From Gamsiella multidivaricata (taxonomy: Eukaryota > Mortierellomycota > Mortierellomycetes > Mortierellales > Mortierellaceae): DNA of 64,000 nt. Position 1 is the first letter of the stretch, and the number at the start of each line of letters is the position of its first letter. The stretch covers positions 326,660 to 390,659 of the forward strand of contig NW_026251739.1 of assembly GCF_025024155.1 (NCBI RefSeq), in the 5' to 3' direction. Shown piece after piece: positions 22,621-33,118 of the stretch. The notes beneath the pieces were generated by a model, which worked only from the letters and a program-made list of their open reading frames with translations, did no database searches and was not told where the DNA came from. Both the position numbers and the translations under genes were made by a program.

Positions 22621-23809
22621 AACAGCAACAACATCACTACCAGCAACAGCAGCATTATCAGCAGCAGCCGCAGGTAACGATGCAGCAGCACTCGTCGCCA
22701 CAGCCTCCTCGCCAACAGATTTCATATCAGCCTCATCAGCCGCATGCGATGCAGGAGGCGATGTACCAGCAGGACCCAATGCATTCACAGAACCGTCCTC
22801 CGCAACCACAGCAGTTCCAGCAACCGGCATCTCAATTTGTCAGCCGAACGATGCCGCCTCCTCAAAATGGGCAGAGTCTCCAGCTTCCCAACAGCACGGC
22901 GATGCCGACACCGATGTCTCTTCCGATGCAACAGCCCTCGCTTTCGCAGTCGTCTTCGCCGGTGATGAGTACTCAGAATGCCATGAAGGCGGGACCGTCG
23001 CCCATGGCTGGGGATAATTCACCTATGACAGATGGATCTTCGATCATGACTTCAACGCCTCCAAGTACGGCAGCAGGAGCAACATCGCCCGTTCTTAGTC
23101 CCACTAATGGAGGAATTAAAAAACCAAAGCTGCGTGTTAAAATCCCAACTGACTCGAAGGATAATAACACCCTGGCAGGACCGATGATCAAGGAGGAGTC
23201 AAGCGAGCTCCCACCGGTAAGCTGTGTTTCACAGTGCATACAGGATAAGATGAATGATAATAGCATGTTGTTGCTAATGACGACCCCCCTTTTTTTTGTT
23301 GTTGTCACTGGTAGATCCAGAAGAGACCACTGGAATCAGCACCGATTTCCTCAACTCTTCCTTCTCAATTTGCCAAAAACCTACCCTCACCATCGACTTT
23401 TTACCCCGAATTTTATGCGTCGCAGGCGGAACTGAGTCCCATCGTTTTTGGGCAGACACCGACGAGTGCCCAACCAAGTTCAGCATTCAACTGGCCTATC
23501 CCTAGGGAACGCGAATTGTCGCGTGTCCATCAGCCAAGTCCACTGGCAAAGGGTCAGAACGTTACAATGGCGTCATCCAGCACATCGGCAGCGGGCACAT
23601 CATCTGGAGACGCAACGTCTGGTACAGGGCCGAAAGGAGCACCAGGATCCAACTTGAGGATTGCATCTTCACCTTCGGAAAACTCATCCGCGGATGCGGA
23701 TGCGGATGAATCATCAACCGCTGGAGCTACACGAGCCAGAGATCTGACAGGAGATGAGAAGGATGGAGCTGATAATGGTCCTGCTTCTAAAAAGGCTAAG
23801 AAGGCATAG
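21645..23809 (+). CDS. MADS-box transcription factor, MEF2/RLM1 type, polyglutamine
   Basis: Nuclear DNA-binding factor; fungal RLM1/SMP1-type proteins bind CTA(A/T)4TAG-like boxes and act below cell-wall or stress MAP kinases. Exons 21645-21698, 21788-21946, 22089-23216 and 23315-23809 give 611 residues. The MADS domain is residues 1-58 ([20 protein letters not shown], then [19 protein letters not shown]), of the MEF2-like class with Lys4-Lys5-Ile6. The second exon ends YTE and the third resumes at a short acidic stretch. The rest is low-complexity Gln/Pro/Ser with poly-Gln runs of 24 and 23 codons separated by LFL (22485-22634). The C-terminus has scattered SP/TP sites, possible MAPK targets, and ends KKAKKA. 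No SAM or HJURP-like module is obvious. The regulon cannot be deduced. Confidence 0.93.
22485..22634 (+). repeat. CAA/CAG repeat encoding two poly-Gln tracts
   Basis: Twenty-four Gln codons, the tripeptide LFL, then twenty-three Gln codons. CAA and CAG are interspersed except for eight successive CAG near 22587-22610, so most of the tract should be fairly stable. It lies inside the MADS-box gene. Confidence 0.95.
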
Positions 23810-24176
23810 TCTTATGACTTTTCTTTTCTTTTTTTTGTGTGTGTTTCGTCCGACGCCCTTGTCTCCACGACATGGAGACCTATATAAGTTTTGCTGAGAG
23901 GAGAAAAAAAAAAGTCTTAGTCTGTTCCTTTGTCTTTTATGTTTCTGTTGCTGCCATATATCTTTTCTCTGCTACTTGTTATGAATAGTTTTGTCCTGTA
24001 CCATACATAGCCCCGAATAAAAAAATAAAAAAAACGTATCTTTGGCGAAGCGTGAGTTTTCATCCACACAATCCTGCGCTTAAACCGTTCTTGTGGAGAT
24101 CTCAAAGCATTGAAGAGAACATTAAACATCGCAACCATACCCTAATAAACAGAAATATATTTTATTCCTCTCTAGC
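23810..24176. other. Convergent 3' region between MADS-box and FKBP genes
   Basis: No gene. The two transcripts converge here. It holds T- and A-rich tracts, and a minus-strand AATAAA at 24161-24166, only 11 nt past the FKBP stop codon. Confidence 0.55.
24161..24166 (-). terminator. Poly(A) signal AATAAA of the FKBP25-like gene
   Basis: Minus-strand AATAAA lies 11 nt after the stop codon, which would make a very short 3' UTR. Motif match only. Confidence 0.4.
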
Positions 24177-25112
24177 CTAATCCAGTGAGACCAGCTCAAC
24201 GTCAAAGATGAGGCGTGAATTGGGAGGAATGGGGACCTTGGCGTCAGGAACACCCTTCTTGCCGTAAGCGTGCTCAGGCTCGATGGTGATCTTTGCCTTC
24301 TCACCACGGGACATGCTCAACATGGCCTCGTCCCATCCTGCGATGACACGACCAGTACCGACCCTGAAGCGCAAGGGGTTGTTCTTCTTCTTCGTATTGT
24401 CGTTCGTGTCGAAAACGGTGCCGTCCTCAAAGTATCCAGTGTAAAAGACACCGACTGAAAGGAGCAATTCGATATAAGGGAACGAAATATGTTAGAAAGT
24501 TTTGTCCGCCGGCATATCGTGCGCAATCAAATGAGACATCCAGAAGGATAAATATGGTCCAATATCATCCTCCCTTTGATCCTAAGATGTGTGTGCCATA
24601 CCATTGCTGCCCTTCCTGGGGTATCCTGACTTATCTCCCTTCTTGAGAACAGTCTTGGTGAACTTTGGTGGACCGACCTCGGCAGCGACTTCTTTCTTCT
24701 CGACGACTGGAGCAGCGTTCTTGGCAGTCATGAGCTCCTCTTCTGATGGTTCATCTGCACCGCGGAATGCCTGGCGAGCAAAAAGAGAGCTGTAAGCCTC
24801 GAGGAGGGAATCCTTCTTGGCTAAAAAAAAAAAAAGAGAACGAAAAAAAAGGGTGTGAATCAATATGAGTGTGCAAAATCTGTATGGAAACTTGCGATAT
24901 AGCTCCTCATGTCGCTATAAAGGCTCAATTGCTCTGCATGGGGTAGATATCCACATACCGTTCTTGACGACCGTGGGCAGTTTTCCAGTCAACTTATATT
25001 CGACCAAGAAGTCGTGGCTGGCATTGAGATGGAGAAAGGTGACGATGTCCTTTTTGCTGACAGCGTCAGAGAGCAGCTGCTCGTTGGTCCAGTCTTGCGT
25101 TGGGGTGGCCAT
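24177..25112 (-). CDS. FKBP25-type peptidyl-prolyl cis-trans isomerase
   Basis: Proline isomerase with the domain order of animal FKBP3/FKBP25, a nuclear protein binding RNA and chromatin factors. Exons, right to left: 24959-25112, 24602-24820, 24177-24454, giving 216 residues. The N-terminal third matches the basic tilted helix bundle (WTNEQLLSDAVSKKDIVTFL, then KNAKKDSLLEAYSSLF). A linker ends GPPKFTKTVLKKGDKSGYP, and the FKBP fold follows: YTGYFEDGTVFDTN, VIAGWDEAMLSMSRGEKAKI, PEHAYGKKG, IPPNSRLIFDVELVSLD. Key active-site residues (Tyr, Phe-Asp, Val-Ile, Trp) are present, so catalysis and FK506/rapamycin binding are plausible. The promoter lies in a 248-bp gap shared head-to-head with the TRM140-like gene. 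This bundle-plus-FKBP architecture is not what baker's yeast carries. Confidence 0.92.
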
Positions 25113-25360
25113 GGTATCTTGAAGGTATGCACAGAGGTGGAGGTGAGGGGTGAACAAGTAAAGGTGTTGAAAAGAAACGAAGCGCTGTTGATTTTTATCG
25201 AATAATAGTGACTGTTCAAGGGGGGCGAAGGCGCAAGAGAAAAAAGAAAAAAAAAGTGCGCGTCGACACATATCCATATCCACTCTTCAACACAGGCAAG
25301 GATCTATACGGGCGTTGAAAGTCAGGAAGCAGCACACGTAATAGAATCTCAGGAGTCCCC

Positions 25361-26760
25361 ATGTCTACTGTTGAGGAAAAGAAACGCGGGTCGAGTTCAA
25401 GGGACGTCAATGCGCCTGCGAACTCACCCTTTGGTGGCCGTATCCTTGTAGACGAATCTGCTGTTTTTGAACAAAACGCTTGGTAATACACAAACTGGCA
25501 GGGTTGACGAGGACCAACTCTTGTGTTGCTATTATGGGATTGCCAGCATAAATAGAAGTTATTCAATTACTCATCCTTACTTGATTGTTCATATCCGTAT
25601 CGAACCGTCTATAGGGACCATGCAACATGGGGCGAGGAACAGGAGCAGCACGCACGAGACCAAATTGCACGTCAGAGTAGGGATCCAGTGCCACAGGAAC
25701 TCGTGGAAACATACCATGCAGATGCGGCCGAATACTGGAACAGATTCTATGCTAAAAACGAAAACAAATTCTTCAAGGATCGACATTGGCTGCGGATCGA
25801 GTTCCCGGAGCTCTTTCAGACAATTGAGGCAGATGTAAGGGCGTCGGACTGCATTATTTTTATTTCAATATGCCATCGGTGGAATCTCTAATAACGAGCT
25901 ATCTTTTGGACTGGAAATGTATTAGGCAGGAGAGAAGAATGTCATGGAGATTGGCTGTGGAGCGGGCAATACCATGTTCCCGATGCTGATCGAAAGCAAG
26001 AATCCAAAGCTATTTGTCTATGCTTGCGACTTCTCCTCGACCGCCGTAGAGGTTGTGAAGAACAATGTGGAATATGACTCTAAGAGAGCAAAGGCATTTG
26101 TTTGGGATCTGGCCAGCGACGATATACCACCGGAGGTCGAACCAGAGTCGATGGATGTTTTGGTTCTGATCTTTGTACTCTCGGCGTTGCACCCTGACAA
26201 GTGGGATCGAGCAATGAACAATCTCTACAGGGTATGTTAGATACTCTTTTCTAAAGTCCATTCCTTATGTGAAGAGGAAGCACGAATGGACCACTGACAG
26301 CACCCTCTGTTCTTGCTTCAACTAGCTGCTGAAACCAGGAGGATTGATCGTCTTCCGCGACTACGGGCGCTACGATATGGCACAACTGCGATTCAAAAAG
26401 AACCGTCTCCTCTCCGATAACTTTTACGTGCGCGGAGACGGCACACGGGTCTACTTTTTCGACTCTGACGAGATCGTGAAGCTGTTTGGTTCACGGTTCA
26501 CGATCGAACAGAATGCAGTCGATCGACGATTGATCGTCAATCGTCTACGGAAGGTCAAGATGTACAGGGTATGGTTGCAGGGCAAATTTAGGAAACCATT
26601 AGCTGGTCAGCCTCCTGGAAAGCCCTCGGCCACGACCGTTACCACCAATGACGATTCTTTGGAGGGGTCTGATGCGATCGACGGACCTATTGATAGCTCG
26701 CGTTCATTAGATACCCCTTCTGAATCGCCAGCGCACTCAGGGACCGCCACACCTGTGTAG
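25361..26760 (+). CDS. TRM140: tRNA N3-methylcytidine methyltransferase (TRM140/METTL2 family)
   Basis: SAM-dependent methyltransferase making m3C at position 32 of tRNA-Thr/Ser. Exons 25361-25482, 25615-25834, 25926-26231 and 26326-26760 give 360 residues. N-terminal family motif: [20 protein letters not shown] (spliced across intron 1). SAM motif I is [11 protein letters not shown] (about 120-130), then [13 protein letters not shown], and the Asp-bearing post-motif in [19 protein letters not shown]. The conserved [20 protein letters not shown] and [15 protein letters not shown] segments distinguish this family from other methyltransferases. There is no actin-binding N-terminal extension of the yeast ABP140 kind. 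The C-terminal 60 residues are Ser/Thr-rich and variable. METTL2, METTL6 and METTL8 homologues look alike, so the exact tRNA substrate is uncertain. Confidence 0.92.
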
Positions 26761-26790
26761 TACGTCTGTATGCTGCAGCGGAATAGGTGG

Positions 26791-26796
26791 AATAAA
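26791..26796 (+). terminator. Poly(A) signal AATAAA of the TRM140-like gene
   Basis: AATAAA 31 nt after the stop codon at 26760. Motif match only. Confidence 0.45.
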
Positions 26797-27279
26797 GAAA
26801 ATATGAGCCCTTTATGCGGATAGAGCTTCCACGGAATGATCGGATCGAGGGCGCAGGGACGCGTTTCTATTAGAAATGCTCTGACGCGTTCCAAAAACTT
26901 TATTTTTTCAATCCTATCCCCGGTGAAACAGCCTCGTTTCTCTATTCTACCTGTGATCTGACAAATGCGGTACAGACCTACGCATGAGACACATTTCCGC
27001 ACGACCAAATCTGGGAGGCGGTACAGGGATCTCTACTTTATTTGGCTCAGTTCACAAGTACCCAGGGGATCGCGCCATGAGTTACACTGCAGTTCGATCT
27101 AACTGCCATGCGCACCCTGGATTTGTCATGGCATAGTCGAATACAACGGAACGATCAATTGACACTGCATGGTGGTTGGAGGTCGCGACCTCTGGTCATT
27201 CCTCTACTATGCGGCAGATCGCTGTAGTCTATCATAACCAGCACGATCGGCTATACTTCTCTCTCACTCGTCGCGCTCG

Positions 27280-27286
27280 TATAAAA
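27280..27286 (+). promoter_or_regulatory. TATA box (TATAAAA) of reductase A
   Basis: TATAAAA lies 97 nt upstream of the ATG. The paralogue at 52923 has the same heptamer 117 nt upstream, which supports both as real. Confidence 0.6.
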
Positions 27287-27376
27287 TGGGCGATTGCTGG
27301 CCTCTGTTGTAACTTCAAACCAGAGCAAATCAAAAGCAGCAGCACATCTATCCAACTACCACCAAAAGCGTCCAAC

Positions 27377-28580
27377 ATGACTACCACCAAGCAAGTCTCC
27401 AACACCCGTGTTCTCATCTCCAAGATCCCGGAAGGTACCGCTCCTAACAAGAGTCATTTCAGAACCGTCAATACGATTGAGGAGGTGCCTCAGCTCGAGG
27501 ACGGCGCCATTTATGTCAAGAATTCCATCCTTTCCTTGGATCCTTGTAAGTAAACGTGCCATTATTTTCACCTTGTTAGCACCTTGGGGCATGATGCTAA
27601 TAATTACAACTACAAAACAGATATTAGATACGATTTCCCTGAGGGAACAGAGGAAACCGCCGTCGTTGGGTTCGGCATTGCCAAGGTCATTAAATCCAAG
27701 AACCCCGCCTTTCCCATGGGCTCCACGTTCTTTGGCCCTGTACGCTGGGAAACCTATAGCGTTCTGGACCAGGCTCAGCTGGGCGAGTCGGTCAACTTGG
27801 ACAATGGTCTTGATAAAGATGTGCCTCTCTCGGTCTACAATGGCGTCCTAGGTCTCTCTGGATTCACCGTTTGGGACTCGCTGAACAGGATCGGAGACCT
27901 CAAGGCTGGTGAGACTATCTACATCTCCAGCGCCGCAGGGTAAGAATCCTTCGACTGGTAGATTGTGTTCAAGTTTAGCCATAAAGTACAAAGCGCCATC
28001 ACGCTCACTTTAATCATTCTTCTTCTTCTGTTACAGAACTCTAGGCCAGCTCGCTGGCCAACTGGCAAGGCGCAAGGGGTTGCGTGTGATCGGCAGCGCT
28101 GGTTCGGACGAGAAGGTCGCTTTCCTTAAGAATGAACTCGGATTCGACGCGGCGTTCAATTACAAGACCCAGGACCGACGCATTGCCCTCGCAGATGCTG
28201 CAGGACCTCAGGGAGTGGATGTCTACTACGACCTGATCTTTGACGACACAATCGATATCGTGCTCGACCTTCTCAACCCTCATGGTCGAATTCTCTCTAT
28301 CGGAGTACTGGCGTTGCATCAGGGACAGGAGTTGGCTGCACCCAAGAACTTGGTCAACATCCTGCTGAAGCAGTTGAGATATGAGGGCTATATGGTTTAT
28401 GAGTACTTTGACCAGTGGGAGGCCTTCTGGAAGGAGGTGAAGCCGTTGGTCAAGAGCGGCGAGATCAAGTACGCGGAGACTGTGGTGAAGAGTGGGTTGG
28501 ATATCGTTCCAGAGACCTATGTCCGTCTCTTGCAGGGAGAGTTCAAGGGCAAAGTCAGCGTCCAGATCGGAGATATCTGA
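27377..28580 (+). CDS. Zinc-independent MDR reductase (PTGR/2-alkenal reductase type), copy A
   Basis: NADPH-dependent medium-chain reductase of the leukotriene-B4-dehydrogenase/alkenal double-bond reductase branch, likely acting on reactive enals or enones in the cytosol. Exons 27377-27545, 27621-27939 and 28037-28580 give 343 residues, typical size. Features: N-terminal NTRVLISKIPEG, the substrate-domain GVLGLSGFTVWDSL, and the Rossmann turn ISSAAGTLGQLAGQLARRKG (the AAGxxGxxxGQ motif of this branch is spliced across intron 2). No zinc ligands are visible. NADPH preference is suggested by the GSAGSDEKVAFL segment. Intron phases and positions match the paralogue 25 kb downstream. A strong TATA box suggests inducible expression. 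The physiological substrate is unknown. Confidence 0.88.
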
Positions 28581-28839
28581 GCTGCGAACAACCACGAATC
28601 AACGATATCCGGTATAGAGTAGTACTGCAGGTTCTTTCACATGCACAATAATACAATCGTGTTTTTGAACTCTTCGGGGAGCGAAGGATCAGAGCCATAT
28701 TGAGTGTAGTTGTAAGTCATTGTATAAGACATAGTACCTTAGAGTGAATGTATGGGTAAAGTGTAACGGTCGAATGTTGGTTGTACAGTAAAGTCTCTTT
28801 TATTACACGGTGTTAAGTAAAGGCTCCGCGCGCCGTTGC

Positions 28840-30980
28840 TTAGAGGATCAGGCACCTGTCGCCGCTTAGCTTCTGGATCTCGCCAATCTCGTTCTTCATA
28901 TGCTGTACAACCGTGGGTTGGGACCGTGGGGGCGGCTTGCACTTGGCAATGCCGATCCGATCCTCACCTAGATCAAATACACACTATAATAAAAGTTACT
29001 GTCAGCATTTAGAGGACTCTATCGCAGACTACGTTGTTAATGTTGACAAGTAGCAAGAGAAAACGTTCACCTACATAATTTTGTTTGATAAAGACATCAC
29101 CCAATATCCAGACCGGCTATCGTTTTCGAGAAGCAAAAGAATATCAGCTGAGATGCCGCCCTCTAGTCTCATAATCTGGACGATAATAAGAATGTCACCT
29201 ACGATATTGTCATTGCTGGCAATACCAGAGTAGACATAGCCGCGCTTTCCGTGAACGTCTTCACGCATGATATCCTTCATGATTACATCGAACTTGACGC
29301 CGTTGAGGACAAATTGTACCCCGCTAAGGTCTGCATTCTCTTTCGTTTTGGGGATGATCCAGCCCCATTTATCGTCATAAATCGCACCAGGAATCTCGGC
29401 ATGGATCGTCTCGGCAACTGGCGTGGGTACAATAACAAGTGTCGTGCCTAGTTGTCGAGTGCAGATTTTGTGTCAGCTGTGTTCCTTTCCAAAGCTTCGA
29501 GTAAAGCGGCTACATAGTTCGATGGATTTTAATACATACCGGTGTCGATGATCACATCCCCTGTGTGATAAAGATTCTCGTCACCAAAGAAAAGACCATC
29601 GCATTTGATTTGCCAATATCGCTTGACAGTTACCGGAACCCATGTCAACTCGCCTTCAAACCTATCCTCATCGTAGCCTCCGAAGCGATATTCTGCGCAC
29701 GCCAAGCAAATGCAGTGTGACAACGAGGTCAGTAACGAGCAATGCTCGGATCAGTCGCCGGCGTTTTCTATCTTTCTCTCTTACCTCCACCGCCGCCTTC
29801 TGTGCTTCGTCCGAGCCAGACGCTATGAAGCAAGAAGCAATCACCGTGTAGCCGAAAAGTTAGCATTTTGGTCAAGAGCGATCAAGCCTGACATGAAGAG
29901 AGCGACATGGAGACAGCTATCTCTCGCTCACCTAAAGCATGGCGACTCGATCAACTTCTGTTGGATCATATTATCCATTGGTGTCAACGTTCCAGGCACC
30001 GAACAAATGGAACTGTATGCGAGTCCCAGAATACCATCCACCACATCGTTACTAAACGAAGTCGACTCGGTTGTGGCAAGTCCAATCGTTTGATTCTCGA
30101 TCACCAACCCTGCAACATTCACGCGGTCCTGGCCGAGGATTCCCTTAACCGTCGAACCATCTCCATAACTAAGTACGCAAACGTGGGGTGATGAGAACCA
30201 GCACTGGTCGTATAGACTTAAGAGGAGGCTCGAAGAGGTATCAGGTCGAGTGAGACTCACGATATCTGGAACTTGCCCTTCATGGGTTTGAATGAGGTTG
30301 AAGTCGCACGGTTAAAGGTGACGCGTCTTGTCTTGCAGGTTGAATCTGGGACCCAAAGATCACTACTTCCGGTATCAAAGTCCAACCGCAATCTCTGTTC
30401 ATTAGATCCTATCTCGACTAGGATTAACGTGCTCATCGTTGGTCAATTGGTGCACAGGATCACAGCCGATAGCAATTTAGCGAGTTAATAAATGGTCGCA
30501 ATTTATATATTTTTTCATCCTACCATCAGCATAGTACTGAATGTCTCGGGCCACATCCGTGAGTTTTTCGACATAGGGCGGAGTCTTGCTTGCCAACACT
30601 GTATCCATTTTAAATCGACTCAAGAATTTTGGCTTATGCGGGGATGGTGCATGCTTTGCGGCGGCACGCTTAATAGATTCTGGAGTCTTTAGCTCATATG
30701 TTGGATTATACGTCAATGGAAGACTTGAACAAGGAAAAATACGTTCAGGGTTAAGAGGCATGGTTCCAATGCGATTGGATTTATAGTGTTGAACGACCAC
30801 GGCGAGCTGTTCTTACGAAAACACTTGGCCTTGCGTCATATAGACTAATATCTTCTTTGCGGGCTTCTTGGTCAAAGGGTAAAAGTTGAAGGTTTGTGGT
30901 GAAAAAGATGGAAGCGTTAACGCTGTTGGAGGAGCGTTTGAAATAAGCAACTTCAAAAGGGGTCGCGCACGCATGCACAT
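28840..30980 (-). CDS. Pepsin-like aspartic protease, nine exons
   Basis: A1-family aspartic endopeptidase. Exons, right to left: 30817-30980, 30524-30723, 30261-30417, 29932-30168, 29785-29822 (38 nt), 29540-29692, 29203-29447, 29075-29116 (42 nt), 28840-28983, giving 459 residues. Both catalytic motifs are present: DFDTGSSDLWVPDSTC and VIIDTGTTLVIVPTP (the latter split by an intron). Other hallmarks: ISYGDGSTVKGILGQD (flap Tyr), DGILGLAYSS, VWLGRSTEGGGGEYRFGGYD, VWILGDVFIKQNY, FDLGEDRIGIAKC. A basic segment of about 100 residues before the mature domain looks like a propeptide. Odd points: the inferred N-terminus (MCMRARPLLKLLIS) is a weak signal peptide, so an upstream exon may be missed, and the C-terminus CLIL matches a CaaX box. 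Start is uncertain (30980 or 30974, or further upstream); the protease domain is certain. Confidence 0.85.
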
Positions 30981-31268
30981 GGTACAGATGAGTACGCCCC
31001 TAATGCACGCAGCTCACGCCTGTGCACTCGAGACAGATAGTCTTTGAGCACAGAAAACAAATAAAAAAAAAAAGGAGAAAATGCTGCACCTGACAAATTA
31101 TGCGTAACGTCGACCTGCTTGCAAGCCTTCCTTTTGAGAAAACCAAACGCTCCTGTCGATTGACAGCGGTCAGTTCATTCGGTGCGCTTGTATGAATATG
31201 TGCCGCGTTTATTAGACGGATGTGACTGAAAATGCAAAAGAAAACGATCTTATTAATGCTCTGTAGCA

Positions 31269-32982
31269 CTATGCCTCCTCCCGGTCAGACAGGTGGTCTT
31301 GAATCTTGTGAATCTTCATTTGGTTGTCCTCGCCTCCAGATAAGAGAATATCATTGTTCCAGTCAATGCTGAAGACCTTCTTAGATCCCTTTCCGTGGGA
31401 CAAGGTATACAATGCACCTTTAGCACGAATATCCCAGACCTTGATCAAACCGTCGTACGATCCAGAGGCGAGCATGTACGATGAAGATGGTGACCAAGAT
31501 ACAGATGTGACCCAATTCTGGTGTCCGACCAAAGTCTGTTTCACAACCGATGAGTCCTCCGAACGAGGGTCCCACAGACGGACAGTGGGGTCTGCATGAC
31601 CAGTGGCTAGAAGGCCAGAGTGCTGAGAGTAATCCAGAGCGTGCACGACTTTTTCACAGTTCTAAATTAATTGTCAGTAAGAAAAGAAAGAACAGGTACG
31701 TCAATGGTCATTTTTCATATACAGCACGCGTGCATGGCAAAGGTAGGACAAACTGAAGCATCCTTCAACATACCTTGGTGGTAACGTTGACATGGTTCTC
31801 CACATCCCAGACACGCACAGAGTGGTCCCATCCACCGCTGTAAAGGGTATCTGCTGATGTCGGGCTGAAGACTACAGCCGACACGGGTCCAGTATGTGCA
31901 GCTAGGGTAAGAATGGGCGCCTATATGGCACGATAAAGCAGGACAGTATTAGTGTGCATTCTTAACACAGTTTCACGATTGTCCCTTCATTAGACCATTG
32001 ATTGAATATAACGTGCGCTGACTGCCTCACGAAAAAATATGAACGCACCTTTAGGATTCTATCTTCCTTGGCAGTCCTTCTCTTTTTGCGCGTCTCTGTG
32101 ACCTCCTCGATGTGATCGCTAACCGTGGGAATGGTAGTTGTCCAGATCTTGATCATCGAGTCTGCGGATCCCGTGGCAAACCTGTCTCCGTTGACATTCA
32201 ATGTAATGCTTTCGATCCCTGCGGTATGTCCTCTACACTCGTACAAAACCGAATGGCTGTTGTCAGAGTGGTTATATTCCCATGCCAAGATGGATCGATC
32301 CAGTGCTCCAGACAACAATGTGCCGTTGTCGCCTACAAAAACAGCAAAACGATGAAGCTTAATTTAGCGGACATGAACTGAGAACATGCATATCCGAGTC
32401 CAGAGCAAGAATGATTCTTACCATCGGATGTGAGCCATTGAACAGCTTTGATAGCTCCACTATGTCCTGACAAAATCTGTGTGCATTCTGCCTGCTTGTT
32501 CCAGAGACGCACATGATTGTCGTATGATCCAGTCAAGAATCCGCCAGAATGATGGGCCTGTACAGCACTGACCCAGTCATCGTGCTCGTACGAAGACAAG
32601 GGCGTGGGAGGGAGCATTGACTCGACGTATTCAATTGTCAGCACATTCTCAGTCGACATATTCTTCTCCTCCAGGTACTCTGCTAAAGACGTGCGAAGAA
32701 ACTCGCCCTCAATCAAAAAGTCGAAAGGTCTTTGCTTCTCTGTTGTCAACGCATAAAAATAGTGTCAGTATCTATCCTCTGTCATGTCTCTAGATCCAAC
32801 TGCAGGGATATCAATCATGACGACCTACCTCCTTCGTTTTGGAGGACAAGGTTGATGATTTGTGAGAGTCCATAGCGACGGAGACGGGCAGGGGTCTGGA
32901 TAGATGTCTCAGGGATGGCATATTGCCTCTGCTGGGTCACAAATTTGACCTGCACCTGAGGTCCATCTGCAAGTGTGTCCAT
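31269..32982 (-). CDS. YTM1: Ribosome biogenesis WD40 protein Ytm1 (WDR12)
   Basis: Subunit of the Nop7-Erb1-Ytm1 (PeBoW) complex needed for 25S/5.8S rRNA maturation; removed from pre-60S particles by the AAA ATPase Rea1. Exons, right to left: 32829-32982, 32422-32739, 32049-32332, 31774-31920, 31269-31661, giving 431 residues. The N-terminal NLE/MIDAS-binding domain is visible (VQVKFVTQQRQYAIPETSI, then FDFLIEGEFLRTSLAEYLEE). The WD40 propeller follows, with blades such as FLTGSYDNHVRLWN, LLSGALDRSILAWE, FATGSADSMIKIW, LYSGGWDHSVRVWDV, LATGHADPTVRLWDP, LASGSYDGLIKVWD. A basic insert TRKKRRTAKED sits between blades, as in the family. Its 3' end lies 288 bp from the protease start on the same strand. 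Secure. Confidence 0.95.
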
Positions 32983-33118
32983 AGTGTTGAGCTGGGGTAA
33001 ATGATGCTGGGGGTGCAACGATGGCGGGATGGAGGAATGAGTGAACAAGCACAGGCAAGTTCTTTCTTCTGAAGCCCAAAAAAAAAAAAAAATTGTTTAT
33101 GTTTGTTCGGCAGTCACT

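Larger units (their letters stand above)
26761..27376. other. Intergenic TRM140 to reductase A
   Basis: No gene. It has AATAAA at 26791-26796 for the upstream gene, a perfect 6-bp hairpin GCAGTT-CGATCT-AACTGC (near 27091-27108), and the TATA box and leader of reductase A. Confidence 0.5.

Noticed and set aside
22227..22715. Minus-strand Leu-rich frame opposite the MADS gene
   Set aside because: Poly-Leu is simply the reverse complement of the CAA/CAG poly-Gln repeat.
27091..27108. GCAGTT-CGATCT-AACTGC hairpin as a possible tRNA or regulatory element
   Set aside because: No other tRNA arms nearby and no second copy in the reductase B promoter, so I treat it as chance.
28041..28595. 184-codon frame antisense to reductase A, and the similar one at 53742-54314 antisense to reductase B
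   Set aside because: Both copies show it because the coding strands are paralogous and codon-biased; no start context or family motif supports translation.
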